64,000 nucleotides of DNA, taken from positions 307,562-371,561 of the forward strand of contig CAVOII010000009.1 in NCBI GenBank assembly GCA_963696025.1. Reading direction: 5' to 3'. A program made the translations under genes and the position numbers. Every line of letters begins with the position of its first letter. Position 1 is the first letter of the stretch. This document shows positions 16,845 to 25,736 of this stretch, piece by piece. Origin of the DNA: JABCYV01 sp963696025 (GTDB lineage: Bacteria > Acidobacteriota > Terriglobia > Terriglobales > Acidobacteriaceae). The notes under the pieces were generated by a model, which made no database searches, had not been told where the DNA came from, and saw only the letters and a list, made by a program, of their open reading frames with translations.

Positions 16845-17906
16845 TTATTTCGCTCTCGATTGCTTCGGCAGAAGGATGACCCTCGGCGTTACTTGCTGTC
16901 CTTTTTCCATGCCGCCGATGATCACCAAGCCTTGAGGCGTCACCACCAATCCCCGATGATCCATGGTGGGATTGGGAGTATTTTCATTGATGATTTCCCA
17001 CTTGCTGCTGCGCAGGTTGAAGGCGAAAGTCATGGGCGATGGTTCGGAGGGGTGGCGGTTGTAACCGATGCCGTTGTAGTTGTAAGGATTGTCTGTTCCG
17101 CCGGAGAAGTAAATCATCTGGTCTTTCTCTGAGCCCCCGGCTGCAATGCGATAGCGGGCTGCGCCAGGATGGTTAGGCAACTTGCTCCACTGAATCTTCG
17201 TCGGATCGTGATGATCGATCGTGCCCACCCAGCATTCCTCCGATGCCACATATTTGGGCTGATCGGCTGAAGGATTCTTTTGGGCGCCGTCGACATAAAT
17301 GATGGTATTTCCCACCAGCGCCCCGGCGTGGCCGAAGACCGGCGTTCCGGGAATCGGCGTGGCACGCGACCACTTGTTCTTCTCCACATCGTACAGTTGA
17401 ACGTCACGCACGGCGTCGCTCTTCGACCAGCCGCTGACCAGATAGATGAATCGGTCGCGATACACCCCGACGACCGAGTCGTCCACGGGCACGAGCATAT
17501 CGGCGGCGCGGAACCAGCGTTCGTTTAGCGGCTCATAAACATTTACATCGGCTACAGTGATCTCTCCGCCCTGGCCATCCACGACATACCCGCCGAATAG
17601 GAACACCTGTCCGCGCGCACTGGCGGCCGAAGCGGCGATGCGGCCCGCTGTCCCAGGCACGGGATGTAATTCGGCCCACTTTCCCCCTTCGGCGTCAACC
17701 GCATAAGCCGCATTTGTGATTGCGTCCCAAGTTTTCTTCGGACCTATTCCCATGAAGCTGAAAATCAGAGCCTGGCGATGTACGCTGACGCTGGCTACCG
17801 CGTTGTTGGAAACGGGGATCGGGAGCGGTTCGATTTTCGCTGGGGAAGCGGCAAACGAGAGGCCGCACAGAACGAGCAAGGGAAGAAACACCAATAGCTT
17901 TTTCAT
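16845..17906 (-). CDS. Secreted Kelch-repeat beta-propeller protein
   Basis: 353 residues. A signal peptide (KLLVFLPLLVLCGLSFAAS) precedes about six Kelch-type blades, each with a Gly-Gly or hydrophobic-Gly turn and a distal Trp (VFLFGGYVVDG, NVYEPLNERWF, FIYLVSGWSK, LYDVEKNKWSRATPIPG, MIYFSGGTD, LVIIGGMEKG). Related Kelch proteins include sialic acid mutarotase (NanM), but no sialate gene is nearby, so only the fold can be claimed. The gene is transcribed alone on the minus strand. Confidence 0.85.
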   Translation of the reverse strand: MKKLLVFLPLLVLCGLSFAASPAKIEPLPIPVSNNAVASVSVHRQALIFSFMGIGPKKTWDAITNAAYAVDAEGGKWAELHPVPGTAGRIAASAASARGQVFLFGGYVVDGQGGEITVADVNVYEPLNERWFRAADMLVPVDDSVVGVYRDRFIYLVSGWSKSDAVRDVQLYDVEKNKWSRATPIPGTPVFGHAGALVGNTIIYVDGAQKNPSADQPKYVASEECWVGTIDHHDPTKIQWSKLPNHPGAARYRIAAGGSEKDQMIYFSGGTDNPYNYNGIGYNRHPSEPSPMTFAFNLRSSKWEIINENTPNPTMDHRGLVVTPQGLVIIGGMEKGQQVTPRVILLPKQSRAK

Positions 17907-17954
17907 CGAACCAGGATTCTACTAGCTATCGGCTGAATATTGAGGAAGAGTCCG

Positions 17955-18380
17955 CTAGAACCAGGTCTTTTTTCTGTATTCCCGATAGGCACCGCCAAAC
18001 TTATCCCGCAGGACCCTGGCTTCCTGATGGGCGCGTAAAAGCTGGACCGCGATCAATACGGGAGCAAACATAAGTGCGCGAGGAATTTGAAGAGCGAGCA
18101 ATAGGCCGATAACAAACAATGTGCTGAAGACATAAATTGGATTTCGAATCTTCGAGTAAATGCCATGAGTCACGAGTTCGCGGGCCTGGGGCGTAATTGA
18201 AAAAGATTTTCCCAATTGATACCGAGACACAAAAAGGGGGATCGCGGCCAGAATTGCGATGATCAGACCGGCCCAACGCACGGTATTCCATTCGCCGGGA
18301 CGGAAACTGGCGAGAGCCAAAACCAGCAGCGCCACGCAAAATTGAAGAACAAGAAAAGGTGTGACTCTCGAGGCTCGCAT
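17955..18380 (-). CDS. Membrane methyltransferase, isoprenylcysteine/phospholipid methyltransferase-like
   Basis: 141 residues with about four hydrophobic segments. The family signature is clear in the second half: ELVTHGIYSKIRNPIYVFS, then a C-terminal Glu-containing QEARVLRDKFGGAYREYRKKTW. In ICMT/PEMT enzymes these residues bind S-adenosylmethionine at the membrane face. The methyl acceptor in bacteria is mostly unknown. It ends the same-strand run that begins with the DinB gene, 11 bases upstream. Confidence 0.85.
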   Translation of the reverse strand: MRASRVTPFLVLQFCVALLVLALASFRPGEWNTVRWAGLIIAILAAIPLFVSRYQLGKSFSITPQARELVTHGIYSKIRNPIYVFSTLFVIGLLLALQIPRALMFAPVLIAVQLLRAHQEARVLRDKFGGAYREYRKKTWF

Positions 18381-18391
18381 CGTGGGAGCGA

Positions 18392-18862
18392 TTATTCCAC
18401 CAGTCCTTGCCGGACAGCATAAATAAAGTCAGTGTAGGCAGGCGTAAACCCGGCAGCACGCATGTCAGCGGCGATCTGACCGCGATGATAGACGGAGTGC
18501 ATGATCATGTGCAGCAGAATGTCCTCCTCCCGGCTGCTCCAGTCTTCTCCTTTGCTGTTTTTATAGTTGACCGAGCGCCTCAGATTAGCCTCGTTTCTTT
18601 TGTCGAGGTATTGCTTCCAGCGGACGGACATTTCGGCGATTTCGGATTCGCACTGCTGCATAGTGAAATCAGGCCAAACCGGCAGGGTCTGTTTTTGCTG
18701 CTCGATGCGCTCCCACCACAGCCTTTCGGCGGAAAGGATGTGGCCAAGAAGCTTCAGTGAACGTTGTGGCGCGCCTTCAACCATTCGCAGCGAGGCGAGC
18801 ACTTCGCGATTGGCCCAGTCGTCGTAAGCGAAGAGGCGACGGAAGTGTTCGATCATATTCAT
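18392..18862 (-). CDS. DinB-family metal-binding four-helix protein
   Basis: 156 residues from ATG 18862, which has GGAG in good position; an upstream in-frame ATG at 18895 lacks support. The three metal-ligand histidines of the DinB fold are in LLGHILSAERLWW and in MHSVYHRGQIAADM. The family includes thiol-dependent S-transferases and uncharacterised stress proteins; the substrate here is unknown. Together with the ICMT-like gene it may form a two-gene unit. Confidence 0.88.
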   Translation of the reverse strand: MNMIEHFRRLFAYDDWANREVLASLRMVEGAPQRSLKLLGHILSAERLWWERIEQQKQTLPVWPDFTMQQCESEIAEMSVRWKQYLDKRNEANLRRSVNYKNSKGEDWSSREEDILLHMIMHSVYHRGQIAADMRAAGFTPAYTDFIYAVRQGLVE

Positions 18863-18973
18863 GACGGCGTTCTCCGGAGACAAGACAAGGTGCACTCTAA
18901 CGGAACCGACTACTCTAACGGAGCTTCACTGAACGGCAAAGCCCAGCGATTAGTTATGCTAGTCTCGAATTCC

Positions 18974-20797
18974 ATGAAGGTAGTTCGGCTCGCAGTCATC
19001 TGCTGCATTTTTTCTGTGGCCGGTTTCACGACGGGCCCGGCACAGCAAAAGGCATCGCAACCTGACGTTTTCCTCATCACTATTGATACTCTCCGCGCCG
19101 ACCACGTTCACTGCTATGGGTATGAACCGATCCAGACACCGACGCTCGACGGCCTCGCGAAAGATGGCATTCGTTTTACGCAGGCATTTACACCCAGCCC
19201 GATCACTAACACATCGCACACCAGCATACTGACTGGACTTCTGCCAAGCACGCACGGAGTCACCGATTTCGCGCTTCCGTTGGCGGTAACTCATCCGACG
19301 TGGGCTGAACTCCTAAGAAAGAAGCAATATCACACCGCCGCATTCATCGGCGCAGTGATTCTCGACAGCAAGACACTCGCCCCCGGACTGGATCGCGGAT
19401 TCGATTTCTATGACAACTTCCCCTCGCTTCCTCAAACGAAATCTCGTTGGGGACGGGTGGAGCGCCGCGGCATGGACGTTGTCCAACGGGCTGAAACCTG
19501 GCTGAGCGCACATCCCGCAAGCCCGCATTTTGTCTGGGTGCATCTGTACGATCCGCACGATCCTTACGAGCCGCCGCCGCCTTACTCCGTGAAGTACAAA
19601 GACCGCCTGTACGACGGCGAGATTGCGTACGCGGATTCGGCGTTAGGGAATTTCGTGGCTTATCTTAAAAAGGCCGGATGGTACGAAAATGCGCTGATCG
19701 TTGTAGTCGGCGATCACGGCGAGGGCCTGGGAGAACATCACGAAGATACGCACGGCATATTCCTCTACGACTCCACCACGCACGTCCCACTGATCTTAAA
19801 GTTGCCGGATCAGAACGATGCCGGGAAGGTAGTGGAGTCACAGGTGCGCACTACCGATATTTTGCCCACCGTCATCGATCTCTTGGGCGTGCCTGCGCCC
19901 GCGCGTTTGGATGGGGAATCGTTGCGGCCGTACTTCGGCGGCGAGCAGCCAGCCTCGCGAACCGCGTTCGGGGAAACAGATTATCCCTTGCGCTTCGGCT
20001 GGGCCCCACTGCGCTCGGTGCGCGCGGAAGGATTCAAGTTCATCGAAGCGCCTCGGCCAGAGCTTTACGACCTGCATGCGGATCCTAAGGAACTGAAGAA
20101 CAATTACCAACCGTGGGATACGTCCGTGCAGAAGTTTCGCGTGATGTTGGCGGACCTGCGGGCCAAAATGCCTCCTCCTGCGCCTTCCGCGGGATCGGTC
20201 GGACAGGGCACGGTCGACGAACTAAAAGCCTTGGGCTACTTGGGTCGCGCCGATGTCGGCAGTTCCACTAATGTCCCCGAGCCTTCGCTATTGCCCGATC
20301 CCAAGGACAAGATTGAGGAGCAGAACCTGCTTCATACTGCGATGATCGCTTCCGAGGACAATCGTTCGGGCGAAGCCCGCGCCGCTCTGGAAAAAATGCT
20401 CCAGCTCGATCCCAAGTCTCCGACGGCATTGCGGCAGTTAGGAGAACTGGAGTTGCAGGCGGGCGACTATGCGAAGGCAGCCGAACATCTGAAGCGCGCG
20501 CGTGAAATTCGTCCCGAAGATGCGACTGCGGCGTTCGAGGAAGGCCAGGCGTTGCAGAAAACGGGCGATCTAGCCGGTGCTCGCGACGCGCTGGAAGCCA
20601 GCCTGAAGCTTACAGCAGGGCAATTTCCAGCTCGCCTGCTGCTGGGCCAGGTTTATCTGGACTTGAATGATCCAAAAGCGGCGGAAGACCAGTTTGAAGC
20701 CGCACTACTGATCGAGCCCAAGAGCGTGGAAGCGCAGGCGGGCTTGGCGAAGGCCCAGGACCAAGCTAAGCTCCCGCAAAAGAACGGGCCGCATTAA
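18974..20797 (+). CDS. Secreted sulfatase-like alkaline-phosphatase-superfamily enzyme fused to TPR repeats
   Basis: 607 residues from ATG 18974, which begins a signal peptide; the open frame extends upstream through the DinB promoter and is not used. The catalytic domain (about 30-420) has metal-site motifs LITIDTLRADH and VVGDHGEGLGEHHED. In the nucleophile block the sulfatase C/S-x-P-S-R is replaced by T78-N-T-S-H82 before TSILTG, so the nucleophile would be Thr and no formylglycine can form. The C-terminal ~110 residues are three TPR units (DPKSPTALRQLGELELQAGDYAKAAEHL). Thr nucleophiles occur in phosphodiesterases and phosphoethanolamine transferases of this superfamily, so a phospho-substrate is likely rather than a sulfate ester. 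Confidence 0.88.
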   Translation: MKVVRLAVICCIFSVAGFTTGPAQQKASQPDVFLITIDTLRADHVHCYGYEPIQTPTLDGLAKDGIRFTQAFTPSPITNTSHTSILTGLLPSTHGVTDFALPLAVTHPTWAELLRKKQYHTAAFIGAVILDSKTLAPGLDRGFDFYDNFPSLPQTKSRWGRVERRGMDVVQRAETWLSAHPASPHFVWVHLYDPHDPYEPPPPYSVKYKDRLYDGEIAYADSALGNFVAYLKKAGWYENALIVVVGDHGEGLGEHHEDTHGIFLYDSTTHVPLILKLPDQNDAGKVVESQVRTTDILPTVIDLLGVPAPARLDGESLRPYFGGEQPASRTAFGETDYPLRFGWAPLRSVRAEGFKFIEAPRPELYDLHADPKELKNNYQPWDTSVQKFRVMLADLRAKMPPPAPSAGSVGQGTVDELKALGYLGRADVGSSTNVPEPSLLPDPKDKIEEQNLLHTAMIASEDNRSGEARAALEKMLQLDPKSPTALRQLGELELQAGDYAKAAEHLKRAREIRPEDATAAFEEGQALQKTGDLAGARDALEASLKLTAGQFPARLLLGQVYLDLNDPKAAEDQFEAALLIEPKSVEAQAGLAKAQDQAKLPQKNGPH

Positions 20798-20834
20798 TCT
20801 GAAGAAGCTCATGGCCGGGACTTACCGCGGGGAC

Positions 20835-21356
20835 TTACCGCCGGCTCTTGCGACTCTGCTTCGCGATGTTTTCGACCTGTTGCAAATGATTCAAGTCGTG
20901 GCCGGCCATCATGCGCACGATGTGGTCTACACTTTCTTGCCCACGTTCCTGGTGCATGCCGTAGTTCTGCCACAAACTTCTTGGCACTGATTTCAAAAGC
21001 CGCAGATTGTTTTCTCGTAATACCCTGAACGTCTCGAGCGAGGTCTTGGGATCGCCCCGGCCGTACTTGAATGTCTCGGCCCAGACGTCCTGATCGAAGG
21101 CTTGGATAGGGGTCCCGTTGGCGCCCAGGATGAGTCGCATGCGAAACCCGACCACCAGCTCCGCGTCCGCCAGGTGAGCCAGGACTTCTGCGATCGACCA
21201 TTTTCCGGGCGCAGGCCGGCGAGTAAGATGCTTTTTGCTAAGCCGCTTCGTCAGGGCCGCGAGTTTCTTCGGAGCCGCTTGTTGCAAGCGCACAGGGTCC
21301 TTGTCTGCACTGTGGCTGAGCATGCGTTGCGAGTACTGTTGCGGTGTTTCCTGCAT
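20835..21356 (-). CDS. DinB-like (DinB_2) damage-inducible-type protein
   Basis: 173 residues from ATG 21356, preceded by CAGGAGACGATC; the frame is open further upstream to 21452 but without a ribosome site. Core motifs are PGKWSIAEVLAHLADAELVVGFRMRLIL and the C-terminal HDLNHLQQVENI with the second metal-ligand pair. Function of the family is mostly unknown. It converges on the sulfatase-like gene. Confidence 0.88.
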   Translation of the reverse strand: MQETPQQYSQRMLSHSADKDPVRLQQAAPKKLAALTKRLSKKHLTRRPAPGKWSIAEVLAHLADAELVVGFRMRLILGANGTPIQAFDQDVWAETFKYGRGDPKTSLETFRVLRENNLRLLKSVPRSLWQNYGMHQERGQESVDHIVRMMAGHDLNHLQQVENIAKQSRKSRR

Positions 21357-21595
21357 GATCGTCTCCTGAACTCCGGTGGCATGATAAACGCAGAAGGCTG
21401 AATCACCAATCGCAAGATGTGGCACTGAAACAAGACATCCATTGTTTGTCAATCAGCCGACGAGAACGGAACGGAAACGCAGGCTCGGCCGACGTCATCC
21501 CGAGCATAGCCGTTTTCAGGCGGACCGAGACTGCCCTAAGCGACGCGGAAGGGGATCTCGCGTGCATCGCCCAAGGATTGCAGAGATGCGGTGCC

Positions 21596-22822
21596 TTACT
21601 TCTGCGCCACCTTGCTGTCCGGGTTTTGGAAAATCTCGGTCAGCACGTGCCCGCGCATCTGCTTTGGCTGCTCGATGCCGTAGATGTGCAGAATGGTGGG
21701 CGCGAGGTCGTACACAGATGCTTCGAATCCCATCAGGCGCAGATCGTGCTTGATCCCGGGCCCCATGGCGAAGAACGAGCCCGGTACGTCGTCGCCATCA
21801 GCGAAGTCGTGCTTGGCGATCACCGGCGTGGTCTTCTCGTGGTCCATGTGGGCGTGCGGGTCGGTCTCTTCGAACTCGCGCAGCGGCTTGATGCCATGAT
21901 CCGACACGATGAACACATAGGTGTTGTCATCCACATGCTTCAGGATCGCCCCCAACACTTTGTCGAAGGCGATGTACTGGTCGGGGAACGCATCGGTGCG
22001 AACGGCATTGATCTTGGGGTTGTAGCCGACGTTGTAAGGAGCGATGGGATACAGCCAGTGCCCAGTGCGATCTTCACAGGATTGCGCCAGCCAGGTGAAG
22101 TCGGTGGGATGGTTCTTCAGCATATAATCGAACAGCTGGGTTTGCTGATCGCGAATCAATTGAACCTTCTTCAGCCAGCCGTCGATGAACCCTGCCTCGT
22201 TGCCACGCAATTGCTCGGCTGAAGGCATGCGCTCGCAATCGATGTAGAAGTCGCCCACATTCTTCAGCAACTCGGCCTTCATGGTAGCCGGATAAACCGC
22301 ATCTCCGCCCTCTACTTCAGAGAGCTTGGGGGCGCAGAGGACGCCGTCTTCGCAGTTCTTGCCCCTGGTCAGCATGCCACTGATCATGTACCCGTTTACC
22401 GGCATGACCGGAAAAGTTGCGGGAACGTTGGCCATACCGACGGTCACGCCGCTTTTGGAGAGAATCGACCAGATGGGCTCTTCCTTCAACATATTGGTGT
22501 TGGCCGTGATCCCGCCAACGATGAAGCCGGTCACGCCATGTTCTTCTGGGCGGCTGCTAGTGAACATCGTGCTATAAACCCTCGGGCAATTCGGGGCGGA
22601 GACAGTCCGCAATTTCCCATAGGCGCCGTTCTTGATCACCCTGGCTAAATTCGGCATCTCGCCCTTCAACAGCAGCGGACGAATAACATCCAATTCCATC
22701 CCATTCACGCCCACCACTACCACGCGAGGCTTGGGCTTGGGAGTGCTTTGCGCTTGTCCGAAGAAAGGGACCGCCAGCAGACAAAACAGAATCAAGACCA
22801 CATTGAACCTTGGGGAACCCAT
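21596..22822 (-). CDS. Secreted type I phosphodiesterase/nucleotide pyrophosphatase-like protein
   Basis: 408 residues with a signal peptide (VVLILFCLLAVPFFGQAQ). The alkaline-phosphatase-superfamily core is seen in PRVVVVGVNGMELDVIRPLL, PRVYSTMFTSSRPEEHGVTGF, VFIVSDHGIKPLREFE and ASVYDLAPTILHIYGI. The first metal-site residue, normally Asp in VIGxDG, is Asn40 here. The nucleophile block NCPRVYSTMFTS also departs from the canonical Thr/Ser pattern. It may therefore use altered metal binding or be inactive (inference). Substrate unknown. Confidence 0.85.
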   Translation of the reverse strand: MGSPRFNVVLILFCLLAVPFFGQAQSTPKPKPRVVVVGVNGMELDVIRPLLLKGEMPNLARVIKNGAYGKLRTVSAPNCPRVYSTMFTSSRPEEHGVTGFIVGGITANTNMLKEEPIWSILSKSGVTVGMANVPATFPVMPVNGYMISGMLTRGKNCEDGVLCAPKLSEVEGGDAVYPATMKAELLKNVGDFYIDCERMPSAEQLRGNEAGFIDGWLKKVQLIRDQQTQLFDYMLKNHPTDFTWLAQSCEDRTGHWLYPIAPYNVGYNPKINAVRTDAFPDQYIAFDKVLGAILKHVDDNTYVFIVSDHGIKPLREFEETDPHAHMDHEKTTPVIAKHDFADGDDVPGSFFAMGPGIKHDLRLMGFEASVYDLAPTILHIYGIEQPKQMRGHVLTEIFQNPDSKVAQK

Positions 22823-23028
22823 TTAAAAACCTCACCGGGTGCGAAAAATCAGCGCTTCAATGCCTTGTAATTATACTCCCCCAAAGCGGAGCCATCGGCG
22901 GTTGCCGACGGAGTTGCCGGCCGCATCCAACCAAAGGACTGGTGTTATTGTTGTTATCCGCGGCAAGGATTCCAAGTTCCAGCGCCAGGATTCATTGTTC
23001 GAGTTGTGGGACTCGGGAGGACTATGTC

Positions 23029-23370
23029 ATGAAATGGCCCAACAGGATTTCTACTTTGCTACTAGCGGTCTGCACTCTGGTTTTGGCAGGATGTCCAGCC
23101 CGGACGAGCATCGCGACAATAAATCGCGATCCTGGGCGCTTTGCCAATCGGGAGGTAACCATAGCCGGTCAAGTCACGAATTCTTTTGGCGCGTTGGGAT
23201 CAGGTGTTTATCAGGTGGACGATGGCTCCGGAACGATGTGGGTTTTCAGCCAGAATTATGGCGTGCCGGGTAACGGCGTAAAAGTAGGCGTGACGGGCGT
23301 AATCTCTCAAGGATTCAGCTTCGGAGGGCGCAGCTTCGCCGTCATCATGAAGCAGACCAAGAGCCGCTAA
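23029..23370 (+). CDS. Small lipoprotein with OB-fold-like domain
   Basis: 113 residues from ATG 23029 (GGAGG ten bases upstream). A lipoprotein signal with lipobox LAGC ends at about residue 22. The mature part (PGRFANREVTIAGQVTNSFG, VYQVDDGSGTMWVFSQNYG, VKVGVTGVISQGFSFGG) has the beta-strand spacing of tRNA_anti-like/OB-fold lipoproteins. Likely outer- or inner-membrane attached; ligand unknown. Confidence 0.8.
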   Translation: MKWPNRISTLLLAVCTLVLAGCPARTSIATINRDPGRFANREVTIAGQVTNSFGALGSGVYQVDDGSGTMWVFSQNYGVPGNGVKVGVTGVISQGFSFGGRSFAVIMKQTKSR

Positions 23371-23376
23371 GATCGA

Positions 23377-23691
23377 TCAGCTGTGGCGGGAAGGATTGGG
23401 GTTGGGAATTGGGTCGGGCTGGGCTTGGGACTCCCGAACCTCAAGCCGCGTCTGGCGGAGGTTGGTGGCTTCTTCCGGATTCATTCCCGGTCTTAGATCG
23501 GTTAGCTCTAGAAAATAGCGCCACCCTGCGTGGCGGTCTTCAGAACTCTGACCAGTCTCGAACTGCAGGACGCGAGTCTGAGCGTTTTCCTTACCCTTGA
23601 CGACGCCCACGACTCCTCCCGACTGGTAAGTCCGGATATTGTGGCGGATGATAGCGAAAGAAAGTTTGGACTCGTCCTGCTTCAGATACAC
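23377..23691 (-). CDS. Hypothetical protein
   Basis: 104 residues from a GTG at 23691. The central part (LSFAIIRHNIRTYQSGGVVGVVKGKENAQTRVLQFETG, then AGWRYFLELTDLRPGMNPEEATNLRQTRLEVRESQA) has a protein-like pattern of strands and a helix and a Pro/Asn-rich tail. No family recognised and the ribosome site is weak. It converges on the lipoprotein gene with a 6-base gap. Confidence 0.45.
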   Translation of the reverse strand: MYLKQDESKLSFAIIRHNIRTYQSGGVVGVVKGKENAQTRVLQFETGQSSEDRHAGWRYFLELTDLRPGMNPEEATNLRQTRLEVRESQAQPDPIPNPNPSRHS

Positions 23692-23795
23692 CCCACTCGG
23701 AGTCTGGTATCGGGGGATACGCGCGCGGTTTGAGTTTGCGTGTCCGCGCGTTGGTTGTCGCCGCGGACACGCGCCCCTATTGAGATGCTGCCGCT

Positions 23796-23999
23796 TTACA
23801 GCGGACGAACGTTCTCAGCCTGCCAGCCCTTCGGCCCTTTGGTGACATCGAACTCCACACTCTGACCCTCCTGCAAGCTGCGGAAGCCGCCCGCCTGGAT
23901 AGCCGAGAAGTGCACAAAAACATCTTCGCCACTCTGACGGCTGATAAAGCCGTAGCCCTTGGCGTCGTTAAACCACTTTACTGTTCCTTGTTCTGCCAT
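23796..23999 (-). CDS. cspA: Cold shock domain protein (CspA family)
   Basis: 67 residues, a single cold shock domain with both RNA-binding motifs: GYGFI (RNP1) and DVFVHFSAI (RNP2), followed by LQEGQSVEFDVTKGPKGWQAENV. It binds single-stranded RNA or DNA and acts as an RNA chaperone. An AAAAGGA lies upstream of the ATG. The long upstream non-coding stretch could carry a structured leader as in other csp genes, though I cannot show one. Confidence 0.96.
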   Translation of the reverse strand: MAEQGTVKWFNDAKGYGFISRQSGEDVFVHFSAIQAGGFRSLQEGQSVEFDVTKGPKGWQAENVRPL

Positions 24000-24541
24000 T
24001 TTGTTACTTGTATCCTTTTCTAGTTATTTACGCTGAAAACAGTCGGAGGTACTAAGGGCAGGACTAGCTGGTTTGCAAGAAGCTGCTCACAACCGATTCT
24101 GATCAAACGCACTTGTAGTGTAACAGAGCCCACGACCTAAGTGTTAGCTAAATCTGGTCAGCCGCGTTTCCCGTGAGTGACTTAAGGCATAGTCCAGCCG
24201 GATTGCACGAGCCTTTCTACAACTGGAGCGACCGGATCCGATCCCGCTTCAAACCAAACTTCGCGCTGGCTACGAAATGCTCAAGAGGTCATGCGGAATC
24301 CCAATTTTGTTCCTCTTTGAGGGCGACAAGGTATAATGAAGTAGCCCTTAACCACGAAGACACATCGCTAAAATCACTCTGCGCCTTCGCGATTGAGAAC
24401 TGTTTCCCCAGGGAAGGCGCCTACGCAGCCAGGCAGAATATGCTTTTGTGGCTGGTGCAGTTAGCACCGCGCAAGCCTGAGTTCTATTGGTCGACGCCAG
24501 GAGCATAAGAGGCGCGATCTGGACACAGAGGAGGATTGGCG
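24000..24541. other. Non-coding spacer between csp and the small basic-protein operon
   Basis: About 540 bases. The left part must hold the csp leader and promoter (minus strand). A perfect TATAAT lies at 24332-24337 on the plus strand, with only a poor -35 (TTGTTC, 19-base spacer). Just after it is AACCACGAAGACAC, a word often seen in dispersed intergenic repeats. A strong GAGGAGG ends the spacer and serves the 24542 gene. No convincing ORF. Confidence 0.5.
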
Positions 24542-24709
24542 ATGTCACAACGAAATGGCGACAAATCCAGGTTCCATCGGGAACGGAAGCAGAACATCCT
24601 TCGCAGGAAGCGAACTCGCGAACTGCTTCAGGCTGCAGCTGGCATCGTCCAGCCCACCGCCAGCAAAAAGCTCGAACCTTCCGCGGCTAGCGGCAAGGGG
24701 CAGGCATGA
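24542..24709 (+). CDS. Small highly basic protein (55 aa)
   Basis: MSQRNGDKSRFHRERKQNI starts a 55-residue protein that is mostly Arg/Lys and probably helical, ending in an Ala/Pro/Lys tail. The GAGGAGG ribosome site seven to eight bases before the ATG is among the best in the window. Its TGA overlaps the ATG of the next gene (ATGA), so the two are translationally coupled. Short proteins of this type recur in Acidobacteriota; nucleic-acid or ribosome binding is plausible from charge alone (inference). Confidence 0.8.
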   Translation: MSQRNGDKSRFHRERKQNILRRKRTRELLQAAAGIVQPTASKKLEPSAASGKGQA

Positions 24710-25266
24710 ACGAGCCGATGTCTTCCGTAGGTATGCCGCTGCCCCCCAAAAAACGAGTGCTATTGGTGAACACTGATGCTACGCAGCGTGACTTGCGCGC
24801 AAAGGTCATGCGCAAGCTGGGAGTTGAAGTCGACTGCGCGGCTGATATCAGCGAAGCACGTTCACTTTGGCAAGCCGATTCTTACAGCCTAGTCCTGGTC
24901 GATGTGCGTAACGATTCGATCAACGTTCAAGAATTTTGCGACGAAGTCCGAAGCGCTAAGCCTCCGCAGACGGTCGCTTTCTTAGTGGGCAAGCCCCAGT
25001 ATCTGGCGATCTCACCGGCCGTCGATGATGGCATCGTGGAAGCACCGCACAACATTCATGGCGCCTGGGGAGAGACAGTGATCGCGATGTACGCAAATGC
25101 CTGCGAGGGCTTGCCACGACGCTACGGCTTTCAAGAAGCCTCCTGGCGAATTGCCGCGACTCGGGCTCTGAAAGATCCACGGCCGGTACGCACTCACACC
25201 AACGAAAACCCTCCACGCTGGTCCTGGGCGGACGCCGTACATCGGCACTCTGACAAGCTCGCGTGA
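24706..25266 (+). CDS. Response-regulator receiver-like protein
   Basis: 186 residues. Residues ~16-120 resemble a CheY-like receiver: KKRVLLVNTDATQRDLRAKVMRKLGVEVDCAADISEA and SYSLVLVDVRND, where the Asp of LVDVR is in the phosphorylation position. One of the two N-terminal acidic residues is replaced (VNTDA). The C-terminal ~65 residues carry no recognised output domain. It is coupled by ATGA to the upstream basic protein. It may be a degenerate or stand-alone receiver. Confidence 0.75.
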   Translation: MNEPMSSVGMPLPPKKRVLLVNTDATQRDLRAKVMRKLGVEVDCAADISEARSLWQADSYSLVLVDVRNDSINVQEFCDEVRSAKPPQTVAFLVGKPQYLAISPAVDDGIVEAPHNIHGAWGETVIAMYANACEGLPRRYGFQEASWRIAATRALKDPRPVRTHTNENPPRWSWADAVHRHSDKLA

Positions 25267-25309
25267 TAAAAATAGTTTCACTGCCGTTTAAACGACACGA
25301 GGAAACACC

Positions 25310-25660
25310 ATGAAGAAGCTTTTTGTTGGCAACATCCCGCACAGCACCACGGAAGTCGAATTGCGTGCGCTGTTCGAACCGCACGGAGCGATCGAGCAAG
25401 TCAGCATCGTCACCGACCGCGATACCGGCCGGTCGCGAGGATTTGCGTTCGTCGAAATGACGGACTCCGCCGAAGCCGAGAAAGCCATTGCGGCGCTGAA
25501 TGGGAAAGAACTGGGCGGGCGCGCACTGAATATTAACGAAGCCCGGCCCAAGACCGACCGCGGCGGTCCGCCGCGTGGCGGACGCTCATCCAGCGGCAGC
25601 GGCGGTGGACGTGACGACTATCGCGGCCACGCCCGCCAGCCTCGCGAACCGCGCTGGTAG
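25310..25660 (+). CDS. RNA-binding protein with RRM domain
   Basis: 116 residues. One RNA recognition motif fills residues 1-80 with RNP2 (LFVGNIP) and RNP1 (RGFAFVEM), then a Gly/Arg/Ser-rich tail (GGPPRGGRSSSGSGGGRDDYRG). This is the form of bacterial Rbp proteins, which resemble eukaryotic hnRNPs and respond to cold. A GAGGAAACACC precedes the ATG. Its position near csp and two basic proteins suggests an RNA-handling cluster. Confidence 0.95.
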   Translation: MKKLFVGNIPHSTTEVELRALFEPHGAIEQVSIVTDRDTGRSRGFAFVEMTDSAEAEKAIAALNGKELGGRALNINEARPKTDRGGPPRGGRSSSGSGGGRDDYRGHARQPREPRW

Positions 25661-25736
25661 GAGCCGACAGCCCGATAGGTGCAGTTCGGCTTCTTCGTTA
25701 GCGGGCGCGTGCCAAAGAAATTCCCTGGAGGTTTCT

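Noticed and set aside
24332..24337. Perfect TATAAT on the plus strand
   Set aside because: Only a poor -35 at 19-base spacing, and about 200 bases from the next gene; kept as a note, not a promoter call.
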